Below are positions 11,063 to 21,441 of a stretch of DNA of 64,000 bases, piece by piece (position 1 is the stretch's first letter; each line of letters begins with the position of its first letter). Position numbers and translations under genes: made by a program. The stretch is from Mangifera indica (taxonomy: Eukaryota > Streptophyta > Magnoliopsida > Sapindales > Anacardiaceae), in NCBI RefSeq assembly GCF_011075055.1, contig NW_025401174.1, positions 60,105 through 124,104 on the forward strand. Reading direction: 5' to 3'. Below the pieces are notes generated by a model. That model was not told the DNA's origin. It worked only from the letters and a program-made list of their open reading frames with translations, and made no database searches.

Positions 11063-11434
11063 CTTGAGAGTTGTGTTTGATGTGTTAAAGAAGCAAAAAC
11101 TCTATGGAAAGCTAGAAAAGTGTGAGTTTTTTTATAGGCAGCATCATCTTCCTTAGGTATGTCATTCCAAGATATGGAATTATGCTAGATCAATCCAAGG
11201 TGGATGCAATCAGAACCTGGCCTAAGCCTAAGACCATCACGGATGTAAGAAGTTTTCATGGCTTGGTTTTATTTTATAGGAAATCTGTTCCTAATTTCAG
11301 CACCATCATAGCTCTCATCATCGAGTGTATGAAGAAGGGTTAATCTAAGTGGACTTCAACGACCAATAAAGCTTTTAAGGTGATAAGCCAAAATTATGTG
11401 AAACACCTATTCTTGCATTATTGGATTTTGACAA
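11061..11434 (+). pseudogene. Ty3/gypsy reverse transcriptase fragment (plus strand)
   Basis: Carboxy part of a gypsy RT. From 11061 it reads HLRVVFDVLKKQKLYGKLEK, then CEFF, then after a frame change IIFLRYVIPRYGIMLDQSKV. RTWPKPKTITDVRSFHGLV, NFSTIIALIIECMKKG and SKWTSTTNKAF follow. These correspond to the thumb/connection region after the YxDD motif, leading into RNase H. The left edge is cut by the copia LTR at 11062 and the right edge by the GYP-1 LTR at about 11440. It is the only plus-strand gypsy pol in the cluster, so it belongs to a different copy from GYP-1 i and ii. Confidence 0.85.
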
Positions 11435-11439
11435 TTTAC

Positions 11440-13084
11440 ATGCATATCAATACAACAACCACATATATACATATAGGAAACAATATATATATATATATAT
11501 ATATTCAACAATATCTATGTCAAGTATATATATCTACATATATTCACATATACATCCAAAACATATAAATTAACAAAATTATGATACCTTCCTCCTTCAG
11601 CCTCATGTCTCACTAGTGCTCCCTGGGAACCCTTGTTGTAACTTTTTATCTATAAAAATATTAAATTAAACGGAGTGAGCGACCACGACTCAATAACAAA
11701 ATCATACTAAATACTTAAAACAGTTCATACCAGTACTAATCTTTTCCATACTTAGCATGTTTGGGCTAGTCACATAAACATGTAACATGCATTAACCACA
11801 TATTATATCTCTCTTTATCACTATGCAAATATGATTCACACGTTATGATGTAAACATTTATGAGTGTCATCACTTTTATTTTCAGATTCTTCTTCTCTTG
11901 TCTTAAATCTTCTCTGATCATACATCTTTCTCAATTTTTTGTCAGCCACATAAGCTTGCATACGTGATTCTAATGCAAATAACTTTCATAAAATATTTGG
12001 TGATTCTTTTTTTGTTTATCAAATATTTTTATTGACCGGTCTAAACAACATATGACAATACACGTAGTCACCATACGAGGTACAATCCTCTCTTACACGC
12101 ATATTTCACTATTTTTTTTTTTTGTTGTCCACACAGTACAACTGATATCTTTCTTTGTTATCCACACAGTACACCCAATATCTTTCTTTGTCGTCTACAC
12201 AATACAACTTGTATGTAAGGATTTTAAGCATGTTTCCTACTTTCTTGTATCATATGAGTCATTATAAAACCAAAAAAAGACACTAAGCTAACCCTAGGAA
12301 TATGAAATGTCTAAAATACCCTTATGGCCAAAAAATACATCATAAGTCCTAATGAATTTTTTTATTCTTTTAAGCATAAATCACCTTTATTCTAATACTC
12401 TGCACACTTGTACAAGTAAAGGTTATTTAGATAACCTAACTGAAATTACTTCAAGTATGTAAAACATGAAATTGTTACCTTTTTTTTTACTAATTAGGTG
12501 ATTTAAGTCTATCCTCATTTTCTTCTTTCTAGCAACCTTAATCAACCAAAAACATAATTATTCATCAAAACTCTAAACTTGACATCTGTTAAAATTGAAC
12601 TTTTCACTTTAAAACTTACCAGAATTGATAGATCTACACTTTTTATAACTTGAGGCTTTGGAAATTGGATGGTTTAGCTAGGTTTTTTGGTGAATTTTTG
12701 TTTGAAGAAAAACTTTAGTGAAGTTATGGAGAATTCTCGGGTAAGGAAGAAGAAAATGGATAGTTTTGTTGTTTAATAAGCATTTTGCACTAATTTACCC
12801 TTAGCCTTATCAAAAATGACTATTTTATCCTTAGTCAATTACTAAAAACCCTTAGCACCATTATATAATTTCAAATGTGCCATTCAATTTACATTCCTAC
12901 TTTATCTTTTAAATCCATCTAAAATAACCATTTTACCCCCTTTGAAAATTATTGCTCATTTAGTAGTTTTAAAGAATTTTTTTATAATTTTTTTATAATT
13001 TTTGTAAATAACAAGTTAGAAAATCAACTCTAAGGGTAATTTTAACAGTAGAATTTAGTGGCATATTTGAATCTGAGTGTTACA
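11440..13084 (-). repeat. GYP-1 copy i, 3' LTR (truncated)
   Basis: Chromovirus LTR on the minus strand. Its sense start is TGTAACACTCAG (reverse of 13073-13084), next to a PPT and the pol C-terminus, so it is the 3' LTR of copy i. It is collinear with the solo LTR at 56405-58543: AATTATGATACCTTCCTCC near 11580, the ACGGAGTGAGCGAC block near 11670, a CCACACAGTACA minisatellite near 12121, and the CTATTTTATCC block near 12820. The sense 3' end (left) is missing beyond about 11440. AT microsatellites are present at 11483-11504. Confidence 0.75.
12121..12210. repeat. LTR minisatellite, 3 units of about 33 bp
   Basis: Three diverged units around the core TCCACACAGTACA, starting near 12128, 12160 and 12193. 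The solo LTR at 57164-57342 has six, and the LTR at 20183 has one. Confidence 0.85.
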
Positions 13085-14720
13085 TTTCTTACCCCTTAAA
13101 AGAATTTTGTCCTCGAAATTTAAACAAATAGGTTGGGAAATCTCTCTCTCATCTGTTGCTCAACCTCCTATGTGGCTTCTTCCACCTTATAATTCTTCCA
13201 TAATATTTTCACTAATTGAATTATTTTATTTCGGAGCTCTTTTATTTTCCTGTCTAGTATTTACACCGGTTGCACCTTATAAGCTAAATCTTTTTTTAAT
13301 TCCATATCATTTGATTTCAATACATGTAAAGGATCATTGATGTACTTTTTCAGCAAAGAAATATGAAATACATTATGAACTCAATCCATACTAGGTGGAA
13401 GTGCAAGTCTATAAGCCACCTTGCCCACTTTTTTTAAAATTTCAAATGGGCCAATAAATCTTAGAGCAAGTTTCCTTTTTTTTCTAAATCTCATAACGTG
13501 CTTGTAAAGGGCTACTTTCACAAAAACTTTGTCACTCGGTTGAAACTCTATTTCTTTCCTTTTAAAATCTGCATAGCTCTTCTATTTGTCCTGAGCTTGC
13601 TTTAATCTAGTCTTGAAAGTCTTTATGTCTTCCACCATCCTTTGGGTTAACTCAGGCCCAAGAACTTGACTCAAATCATCTTGCTCTTCTATGTCATCCC
13701 AATGTAATAGGGATCTACACTTTCTTCCAAAAAGAGCCTCCTATGGTGCCATTTTAATGGTGGACTTGTAGCTATTATTATATGCAAATTCTATCAATGG
13801 AACCATTTCATGCCAAGTCATTTTATAATCTAAACAATAGGCCTTCAACATATCCTCTAGTATTTGATTCACCATTTTTGTCTGGTCATCTGTTTGAGGA
13901 TGATATATTATGCTAAATGCTAGCCTAGTATCCAATACTCTCTATAAACTACCTTAAAAAGCTAAAACAAATCTGGGGTATCTACTGACACAATAGTTTT
14001 TGGTACGTCATATAATCTCACAATCTCTGTACATAAATCTAGGCCAGTTGATCTGAAGTAAAATAATCTTTCACTGAAATAAAATGTGTCGATTTAGTCA
14101 ATCTATCTACAATCACCCATAGTGCATTATAGCCTTTTTGTACTTGAGGTAGGCCAATGATGAAATCCATTGAAATATCTTTCTACTTCCATTCAGAAAT
14201 ACTAAGTTGGTAGAGCAAACTTGAAGGTCTTTGATGCTCAGTGTTGACCTGTTGACATTCCAAGCACTTGGCTACATAGTCACCAATATCTTTCTTCATA
14301 CTTATCCACTAATAAGTTTTCGTTAAATCTTGATACATTTTTACTCCCCAGGGTAGGCAGTGTAAAGTGTATCATGTGCTTCATTTAAGATTTTCTTTCT
14401 CAATTCCAAATATTAGGGAATACATACCCTGTTTCTGAACCTAAACACACCATCAATCATTTGAAACTCAGTTTGCTTTCCCTTCATATATCTGTTGACT
14501 CATTTTTTGGCACCACAAATCTTCTACTTGCTTTTCTCTTATTTTAATGAGGAGATTAGACTGAATTTCCAATCTGGCCACCCAACTCCCTATCACCTCA
14601 ATTTGTTCCCTCTGAAACTCTTCCTATAACTCTATCTGAGTGGTAAGATAAGTTATGGCAATCTTTCTACTCAAGGCATCGGTTACCAAATTTGCTTTAC
14701 CCAGTTGATATTTAAATTAC
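13085..14720 (-). pseudogene. GYP-1 copy i pol: integrase to chromodomain tail
   Basis: Minus-strand chromovirus pol, read right to left. First come RNase H end traces and ISMDFIIGLPQVQKGYNALW with VIVDRLTKSTHF (integrase core, near 14090-14180). Next is SIIYHPQTDDQTKMVNQILEDML (13840-13910, in two adjoining pieces), where the catalytic Glu of the DDE triad appears replaced by Lys. Then comes the C-terminal block LALRFIGPFEILKKVGKVAY, VHNVFHISLLKKY and IQLVKILWKNYKVEEAT, a chromodomain-like tail. Stops are frequent. A PPT (AAGGGGTAAGAAA in reverse, 13085-13097) follows the gene. RT is absent because sequence right of 14720 is a different LTR. Confidence 0.8.
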
Positions 14721-15612
14721 TATTTATTTGGCATAACAACAATTTGTCTTTCAATTTTAACCAATCAAATGACCTCCAAATCATTAAAATTATATATCAT
14801 TGGAAAAGGCATTCAAAGAGCTTTCTAATGGTATATAATGTCAACCACAACTCAATCAACAAGGCATTTAAAACTAGCCTTAAAAGTTTGTTAGCAAAAA
14901 TTGGAAATTGTAAAATCACACACTATGAACAGTACTTGAGGCATACACACATTCAAATCTTCACACTTTGGATTTCAAGGGTAATAAGAAAATTAACCAA
15001 GGCATAAGGAAAGTTCCACCAACCTTAGGGTCTTCCACCAAAATGATTGGTTAAAGGAAATGAGAAAAAAAGCCAACAAGCTTTCTTTAAATTTTCATTC
15101 AAGAGCAAAAACCAACCTTTCTACAAAGCATGACCACTTTATATAAAGAGTAAGTGGAGGCAAAAATACAAGTTTACATAGGTTTTTAATAAAATAATAA
15201 GCTAGCCCTTGATTCACTCTAAACCACACAAAATAAGTCATGTCATACTCTAAATAAATACAGTAAGACAAAATGTCAATATTATTTCCATAAAAGGTGG
15301 ACTCTTGTCTCCTTCAAAGCTTTTCTTTCATCCATTTTCATCTAACTCTTCCAATTGGGCTTTAAGCACCTTTTTGGGCTTCAAAATGGAGTGATGGATG
15401 GCTGCAACTTCACTTGGGCTTCAAAGGAGGACTTTTTGGGTCTTTAAGACCTATTAGATCATGAAAGTTTTGGATGCAAGTAATAGCATTGCACCCATAA
15501 GCAAAGGTGGGTCAAGGTGGAAAAGGCAATGAATCTTTGGGCTTGCATAGAGCTAATTCTTCAGTCTTAATGTTAGCTTGAGCCAAATGGAGAAGTGGTT
15601 GAAAATACATTA
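14721..15612 (-). repeat. GP-family LTR, diverged, between two gypsy copies
   Basis: Reverse-strand relative of the GP LTR. Read in reverse it gives TATATAAAGTGGTCATGC, AAGCTTGTTGGCTTTTT, TTTTGGTGGAAGACCC and TATGCCTTGGTTAAT in the same order as 126-1035. Length (about 890 bp) suits a solo LTR. The left neighbour is GYP-1 i pol and the right neighbour is GYP-1 ii LTR, so an intact TSD is not expected, and none was found. The part near 14770-14840 also resembles the 191-bp tandem unit in the solo LTR at 52620-53130 (TATATATCATTGGAAA-like core). Confidence 0.65.
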
Positions 15613-16078
15613 ACAGTTCTACAATTTTTATAACTGGAGGCTTTGAAAATTAAGTAGTTTAGCTAGGTTTTTAGTGAATTTTTATTTCAAGCAAACCTTA
15701 GTGAAGTTTTACAGAGAAGTCTCAGCAAAGAAAGGAGAAAATGAATAGTAAGTTTGTTTTTTACATTTTTTATTGCCTTTATAACCATTTTGGACTTATT
15801 TACCTTTAGCCTTCTCCAAAAATGACTATTATATCCCTATACAATTACTAGAAACCCTTAGCACCATCATGTAATTTCAAGTGTGTCATTCAATTTACAT
15901 TCCTACTTTATCCCTTAAATTCTTCTAAAATGATCATTTTACTCATTTTGAAAATTATTGCTTATTTAGTAGTTTTAAAGAATTTCTTCACAATTTCTTT
16001 AAACAAAAACTTATAAAATCAATTTTAGGAGTGATTTAGGAAGTATAGCTTATTGGTATATCTGAATCGGGTGTTACA
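15613..16078 (-). repeat. GYP-1 copy ii, 3' LTR (sense-5' portion only)
   Basis: About 465 bp collinear with 12620-13084 and 20970-21441: TATAACTGGAGGC, GTAGTTTAGCTAGGTTTTT, and ending GGGTGTTACA at 16078. The sense 3' two-thirds are missing, cut at the GP-family LTR. PPT and pol follow at right. Confidence 0.75.
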
Positions 16079-17961
16079 TTTCTTCCTCCTATAAAAATTT
16101 CATCCCTGAAATTTAAACAAATAGGTTGGGAAATCTCTTTCTCATCTGTTGCTTAACCTTCTATCTAACTTCTTCCACCTTATGGTTTCTCCATAATACT
16201 CTAACTAGTGGAATTGTCTTATTTCGAAGCTCTTTTATTTTCTTGTCTAGCATTTGTATCGATTGCTCCTCATAAGCTAAATCTTCTTTTAATTCCATGT
16301 CATCTAATTTCAATACATGTGAAGGATCGCTGATGTACTTTCTTAGCAAAGAAATATGAAATACATTATGAACTCGATCCATACTGGGTTGAAGTGCAAG
16401 TTTATAAGCCTTCTTACCCACTCTTTCTAAAATTTCAAATGGGCCAATAAATCTTGGTGCAAGTTTTCCTTTTCTTCCAAATCTCATATCACACTTGTAA
16501 GGGGTTACTTTCATAAAAACTTTGTCACTCGGTTGAAACTCTATTTCTTTCGTCTTTAAATCCATGTAGCTCTTTTATTTGTCCTAAGTTTGCTTTAATC
16601 TAGTTTTGATAGTTTTTATGTATTCTACCATCCTCTAGGTCAACTCAGGCCTAAGAGTTTGACTCAAATCATCTCACTCTTCTATGTCATCCTAATGTAA
16701 TGGGGATCTACACTTTCTTCCATAAAGAGCCTCATATGGTGTCATTTAAATGGTGGACTTGTAGCTATTATTATATGCAAATTCTATCAATGGAACCATT
16801 TCATGCCAAGTCATTTTATAATCTAAACAATAGGCCCTTAACATATCCTCGAGTATTTAATTCACCCTTTCAGTCTAGCCATCTGTTTGGGGATGATGTG
16901 TTATGCTAAATGCCAACCTAGTACCCAATGCTCTCTGTAAACTACCCTAAAAAGCTGAAACAAATATGGGGTCTTTATCCAACATAATAGTTTTGGGTAC
17001 GCCATGTAATCTCACAATCTCCCTGACATAAATCTAGACTAGTTGATTTAAGATAAAACTATCTTTCACTAGAATAAAATGTGTCAATTTAGTCAATATG
17101 TCAATTTAGTCAATCTATCTACAATCACCCATAGTGTATTATAGCCTTTCTATACTTGAGCTAGGCCAATGATAAAATCCATTAAGATATCTTCCCATTT
17201 CCATTCAAGAATACTAAGTGGGTAGAGCAAACCCGAAGTTCTCTAATACTCGGCCTTGACCTATTGATGTACTAAGCACTAGGCTACATAGTCACCAATA
17301 TCTTTCTTCATACCCATCTACTAATAAGTTTTTTAAATCTTGATGCATCTTTACTCCTCCAAGGTGTGCAGTGTAAAGTGTATCATGTGCTTCACTCAGG
17401 ATTTTTGTTTTCAATTTTAGATCTTAGGGAATACATACCCTATTTTTGAACTTGAGCACACCATTAATCATTTGAAACTCAGTTTCTTTCCCCTCACCTA
17501 TCTATTGACTTACTTTTTAGCACCACAAATCTTCTTCTTGCTTCTCTTTTGTTTCATTGAGGAGATTAGGTTGAATTTCCAATCTAGCCACCCAATTCCT
17601 TATCACCTCAATTTATTCCCTCTAAAACTCTTTCTATAACTCTATCTAAGTGGTAAGATGAGTTATGACAATCTTTCTACTCAAGGCATCGGCTACCATA
17701 TTTGCTTTACCTTGCTGATAATTAATGTCATAGTTATAATCTTTTACTAGCTCCAATCATCTTTTTTGTTGCATATTCAAGTCATTTTGAGTGAAAAAAT
17801 ATTTTAAACTTTTATGGTTGGTATAAATATTACATTTAACTCCATATAAATAATGCCTTCAAATTTTTAAAGCAAAAACCACTATCACTAATTCTAAATC
17901 ATAGGTAGGGTAACGTGTTTCATAATCTTTCAACTGTTGATAGGCGTACACTATTACCTTA
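16079..17961 (-). pseudogene. GYP-1 copy ii pol, C-terminal half
   Basis: Minus-strand chromovirus pol. The best stretch is 134 open codons (16161-16565): SDKVFMKVTPYK, LAPRFIGPFEILERVGKKAY, VHNVFHISLLRKY, IPLVRVLWRNHKVEE. These are the gypsy integrase C-terminus and chromodomain-like tail that in chromoviruses directs integration to marked chromatin. Upstream (16580-17300) degenerate integrase core is readable, and from 17300 to 17961 the RNase H end and spacer (RWLELVKDYNYDINYQQGKA, NMVADALSRK). The frame is interrupted many times. RNase H is split at 17966 by the TRIM-like element and continues at 19161. Confidence 0.82.
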
Positions 17962-17966
17962 ACCCT

Positions 17967-18250
17967 TGTTAGGATTGGGACACTTGTCCTCAATCCAACC
18001 GTTAATTTCTATTATAAATATATGTGTTAGGTTTCAAAAGAAAAAAAAGAAGAAAAATATTACGGTTTTGGTTTAGGGGCAGCCATTCTTGGCTGATTTA
18101 GGGAGGCCTCCGGCGCCTCAAACGACCAGAAAATGGGAGGTCCTGAACTCCTCGAAATGTTTCGTTTATCATTGTAATGTTGTGGTTAATGAAATAGTTT
18201 AGTTTATTATGTTTTTTGTGTTTTGGTTGAAAAGAGTTGGGTTCCTAACA
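17967..18250 (+). repeat. TRIM-like element 5' LTR
   Basis: 284 bp, TGTTAGGATTGGGACAC to GGGTTCCTAACA. The TATA-like TATTATAAATA near 18010 is in a plausible promoter position. High visible similarity to the second LTR suggests a younger insertion than the host gypsy copy. Confidence 0.9.
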
Positions 18251-18252
18251 AA

Positions 18253-18264
18253 TGGTATCAGAGC
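18253..18264 (+). other. Primer-binding site of the TRIM-like element
   Basis: TGGTATCAGAGC, an unmutated complement of initiator tRNA-Met, starts two bases after the LTR. Confidence 0.9.
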
Positions 18265-18869
18265 ATTCGATCTAGCAGGGAAGATAGATGATGGTCAGAA
18301 AAGTAAAGAGTCGACGAAAAATGTTTACGGAGAAGGCTAACTTGAAGAAGAATGGGAGAAATGAGTCGGTGGCTACATGCTGAAAAAGTGTCGAAAAAAA
18401 AGAGAGAAGAAGAAGAAAACGAAAACAGAGGGAGAAGGAGGATGAAAATGGAATATTGGCAAGAGTCTAAAACAAAAAAAATTTACATAGGCAGAAAGAA
18501 GGACGTAGAAAAAGCAGAAAGAAGAAGAAAAAAGGATGAAGGAGAAGAAGGAAGAAAAGAAAAAGACAAGGAGAAGAAAGAGAAAGGAGAGAGAGAAAAA
18601 AAAATAAAAAAAATATGGAGGGCAAGGCGTTTGATTTGTTGGAAAAGGAGAATGAGAGATGTGGTTGTGACTTGTTGGGAAAGCAAAAAGAGAAGGCAGA
18701 ACTTTATTGGGATGAGAAACACAGCAAAAGAGAAGGCAAAAGCTTCCTTGGGAAGAGAAAAAGAAAGATCTGGCGCCGTTTGAAAAAAAAAAATCAGAAA
18801 AGGAAAATTAAAAAAAAAAATTTATAAATTACCATCTTAAGGACAAGATGGTTTTGAAGGGTAGGGGAA
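18265..18869 (+). other. TRIM-like interior, strongly purine-rich
   Basis: The plus strand is dominated by A and G, above all at 18380-18620 and 18780-18830. A 143-codon frame (18352-18783) is open but is almost all Lys, Glu, Arg and Met, with no known domain. Such frames are expected by chance in GA-rich DNA because stops need T. It ends in the PPT GAAGGGTAGGGGAA (18856-18869). I see no protein evidence here. Confidence 0.75.
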
Positions 18870-19155
18870 TGTTAGGATTAGGACACTTGTCCTCAATCCA
18901 ACGGTTAATTTATATTATAAATATGTATTACATTTCAAAAGAAAAAAAAGAAGAAAAATATTAGGGCTTTGGCTTGAGGGCAGCCATTCTTGGCTTATTT
19001 ATGGAGGTCTCCGGTGGCTCGAACAGCCAAAAAATGAGAGGTCCCGAACTCCTCGAAATGTTCGGTTTATCATTGTAATGTTGTGGTTAATGAAATAGTT
19101 TAGTTTATTATGTTTTAATTTTGTGTTTTGGTTGAAAAAAGTTGGGTTCCTAACA
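18870..19155 (+). repeat. TRIM-like element 3' LTR
   Basis: 286 bp, TGTTAGGATTAGGACAC to GGGTTCCTAACA, collinear with the first LTR with scattered substitutions and small indels. It is followed by CCCCT. Confidence 0.9.
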
Positions 19156-19160
19156 CCCCT

Positions 19161-20182
19161 CTATATCAGCACAACTCCCAAGCCATTATACGAGGCATCA
19201 TAATAAATATTATAGTCTAAACCCTCCTATAGTAATACTAAAATATGAGCTATAGTCAATCGTTTCTTTAGCTCTTGGAAGCTCTTTTCACAAATATCAG
19301 CCTATAGAAAAGGAGTTTCATGTCTAGTAAGAGTTGTAAGTGGCCTCGCTAATCAGGCAAAACCCTGTACAAATCTCTTGCAATAGTCGACTAGCCCTAA
19401 AAAGCTTTTAATCTCTTTTATTGTCTTTGGCCTTGGCTATTCAAGTATTGTTTCCACTTTATTGGGGTCTAAAGCTATACCTTCCTTAGTAACCACATGG
19501 CCCAAAAATACCACTCGGTCTAACCAAATTCACACTTAGAGAATTTGGCATACAATTTCTTTTCTCTTAATCTTTGTAGCACAAATCTCAAGTGTTTAGT
19601 ATGTTCTTTTTCTAATCTGCAGTATATCAAGTTATCATCAATAAATACCACTAAGAATTTATCAAGGCAATCATGAAATACCTGATTCATTAAATCCATA
19701 AAGATTGATATGACATTAGTCAATCCAAAGTAGGAAGCCTTTGAAATTGAGGGTGAGTTAGGTTCTAACTCTATGTTGAACTCCAGCTCCCTTTATAGAG
19801 GTAAACCCAACTGCTTATCAGGGAATACATCCAAGAAATCTGGTACTATTGGTACATCCTAAACACCTAATTTTTTAACATCACTCTTTTGTATCATGTG
19901 AGCTAAATATCCCGTACATCTATTTTTTAATAAATTTTGCACCTTTATGCTGCTTATCATCATACTCAGTTGATGACCCTCTCTAAAACTAAAGTGATCT
20001 CTACTATTGAGTTGGAATCAAGCCTTTTTCATTCTACAACCAATCGCAACTTCTATATCTTTCTAGGAAATCCATGCCCAGGATAACATCAAAATCAGGC
20101 ATATAAAAAACAATCAAGTCCACCTCTAACTCTCTCTCATGTATCACTATCCTCTGGTCCCTTAACTCTCTCCCAAGTCCAC
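19161..20182 (-). pseudogene. GYP-1 copy ii pol, protease and RT part
   Basis: Minus strand, read right to left. It begins with the protease C-terminal block FYMPDFDVILGMDFL (near 20060-20110). The protease-RT linker follows ([33 protein letters not shown], 19735-19870). It then jumps directly to [40 protein letters not shown] and [12 protein letters not shown] (19520-19735), the RT palm with the FIDD catalytic pair. RT-to-RNase H follows (PRPKTIKEIKSFLGLVDYCK, 19300-19500). About 130 residues of fingers and early palm that should lie between SISKASY and FGLTN are gone. Protease upstream of 20182, gag, PBS and the LTR's sense end are also deleted. Confidence 0.82.
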
Positions 20183-21441
20183 CTTTGTTATCCATATAGT
20201 ATAGCTCGTGTGTAAGGATTTTTTTTAAGCATGTTTTCTACTTTATGAGAAAACTCACACATTTGTTTTCCATTTTATGAAAACATGAATATACTATAAT
20301 TCATCATGTATACATGTATAACCATAATATGAAATATGCATATTCATTGTTTTTCCTCATTCTTTTCAATTCTTACCAAGCATTATATTATTTTCTCATG
20401 CGTTTACATATATCTCATGCATCAAATTAATTTCTCCATATTAATATACATATATACAACATGGGCTTAATATAAGGGTTCATACACACATCATGCACAT
20501 AATTAATCAAAATTAACCTACATCACATAAAATGACACTTTTAACCTTATGGCCAAAAATTGCATGCCTACCCTCAGTGCAAATTCTTCCATGAATTCAT
20601 CATTTCTCATATACTTAACACACAAAATCAACTAAACTAACTCTAGGAATATGAAATGTCTAAAGTACCCATATAGCCAAAAATTACATCATGAGTCCTA
20701 ATGAATTTCCTTATTCTTTTACGTATAGATCACCTTAATTATGTACCGTACACACTCATACAATTAAAGGTTGTTGAACAACCTAACTCAAATTACTTCA
20801 AGTATATAAAGTATGAAATTCTTACATTTTCTTTGATAATTGGGTAATTTAAGCCTATTCTCCTTCTTTTCTTCTTTTTAGCAACCTTATTCGACCAAAA
20901 ACATAATCATCAATTAAAACTCTAAACTTGACATTTCTTAAAAATTAACTTTTTACCTTAGAACTTACCAAAATGGACAGAACTACAACTTTTATAACTA
21001 GAGGCTCTAAAAATTAGGTAGTTTAGCTAGGTTTTTGGTGACTTTTTGTTTTAAGCAAACCTTAATGGAGTTTTATGGAAAAGTCTTAGCAAAGGAAGAA
21101 GAAAATGAATAGTAAGTTTGTTTTTTACATTTTTTTATTGTCTTTATAACTATTTTGGACTAATTTACCGTTAGCCTTCTCTGAAAAAAACTATTATAAC
21201 CCTATATAATTACCAAAACCTTAGCACCATCATGTAATTTCAAGGGTTCCGTTCAATTTACATTCCCACTTTGTCCCTTAAATCTTTCTAAAATGACCAT
21301 TTTACTCCTTTTGAAAATTATTGCTCATTTAGTAGTTTTAAAGAATTCCTTCACAATTCTTTAAACCATAACTTATAAAATCAACTTGAGGGGTGATTTT
21401 GGAAGTAGAATTTACTGGCATACCTAAATTTGGGTGTTACA
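20183..21441 (-). repeat. GYP-1 copy ii, 5' LTR (truncated)
   Basis: Sense start TGTAACACCC (reverse of the end at 21441). Collinear with 12190-13084 and 57330-58543, including the CTTATGGCCAAAAATT block near 20550. The sense end, left of 20183, is fused to protease codons. It holds one unit of the CCACACAGTACA minisatellite (decayed to CCATATAGTATAG). The right neighbour is COP-3a protease sequence, so this LTR marks the right edge of a gypsy insertion into a copia element. Confidence 0.75.

Larger units (their letters stand above)
17967..19155 (+). mobile_element. TRIM-like miniature LTR retrotransposon (1.19 kb)
   Basis: Two direct LTRs of about 285 bp (17967-18250 and 18870-19155), both TGTTAGGATT...TTCCTAACA. 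A PBS lies two bases after the first LTR, a PPT directly before the second, and flanking 5-mers are ACCCT (17962-17966) and CCCCT (19156-19160), a TSD with one change. The interior of about 620 bp has no gag or pol. Size and layout fit terminal-repeat retrotransposons in miniature, at the large end. It lies in the RNase H region of GYP-1 copy ii and would depend on enzymes from another element. Confidence 0.88.

Noticed and set aside
18483..18722. Hydrophobic 79-codon frame with apparent membrane segments on the minus strand
   Set aside because: Antisense of the GA-rich TRIM-like interior: TC-rich codons give Phe/Ser/Leu automatically.
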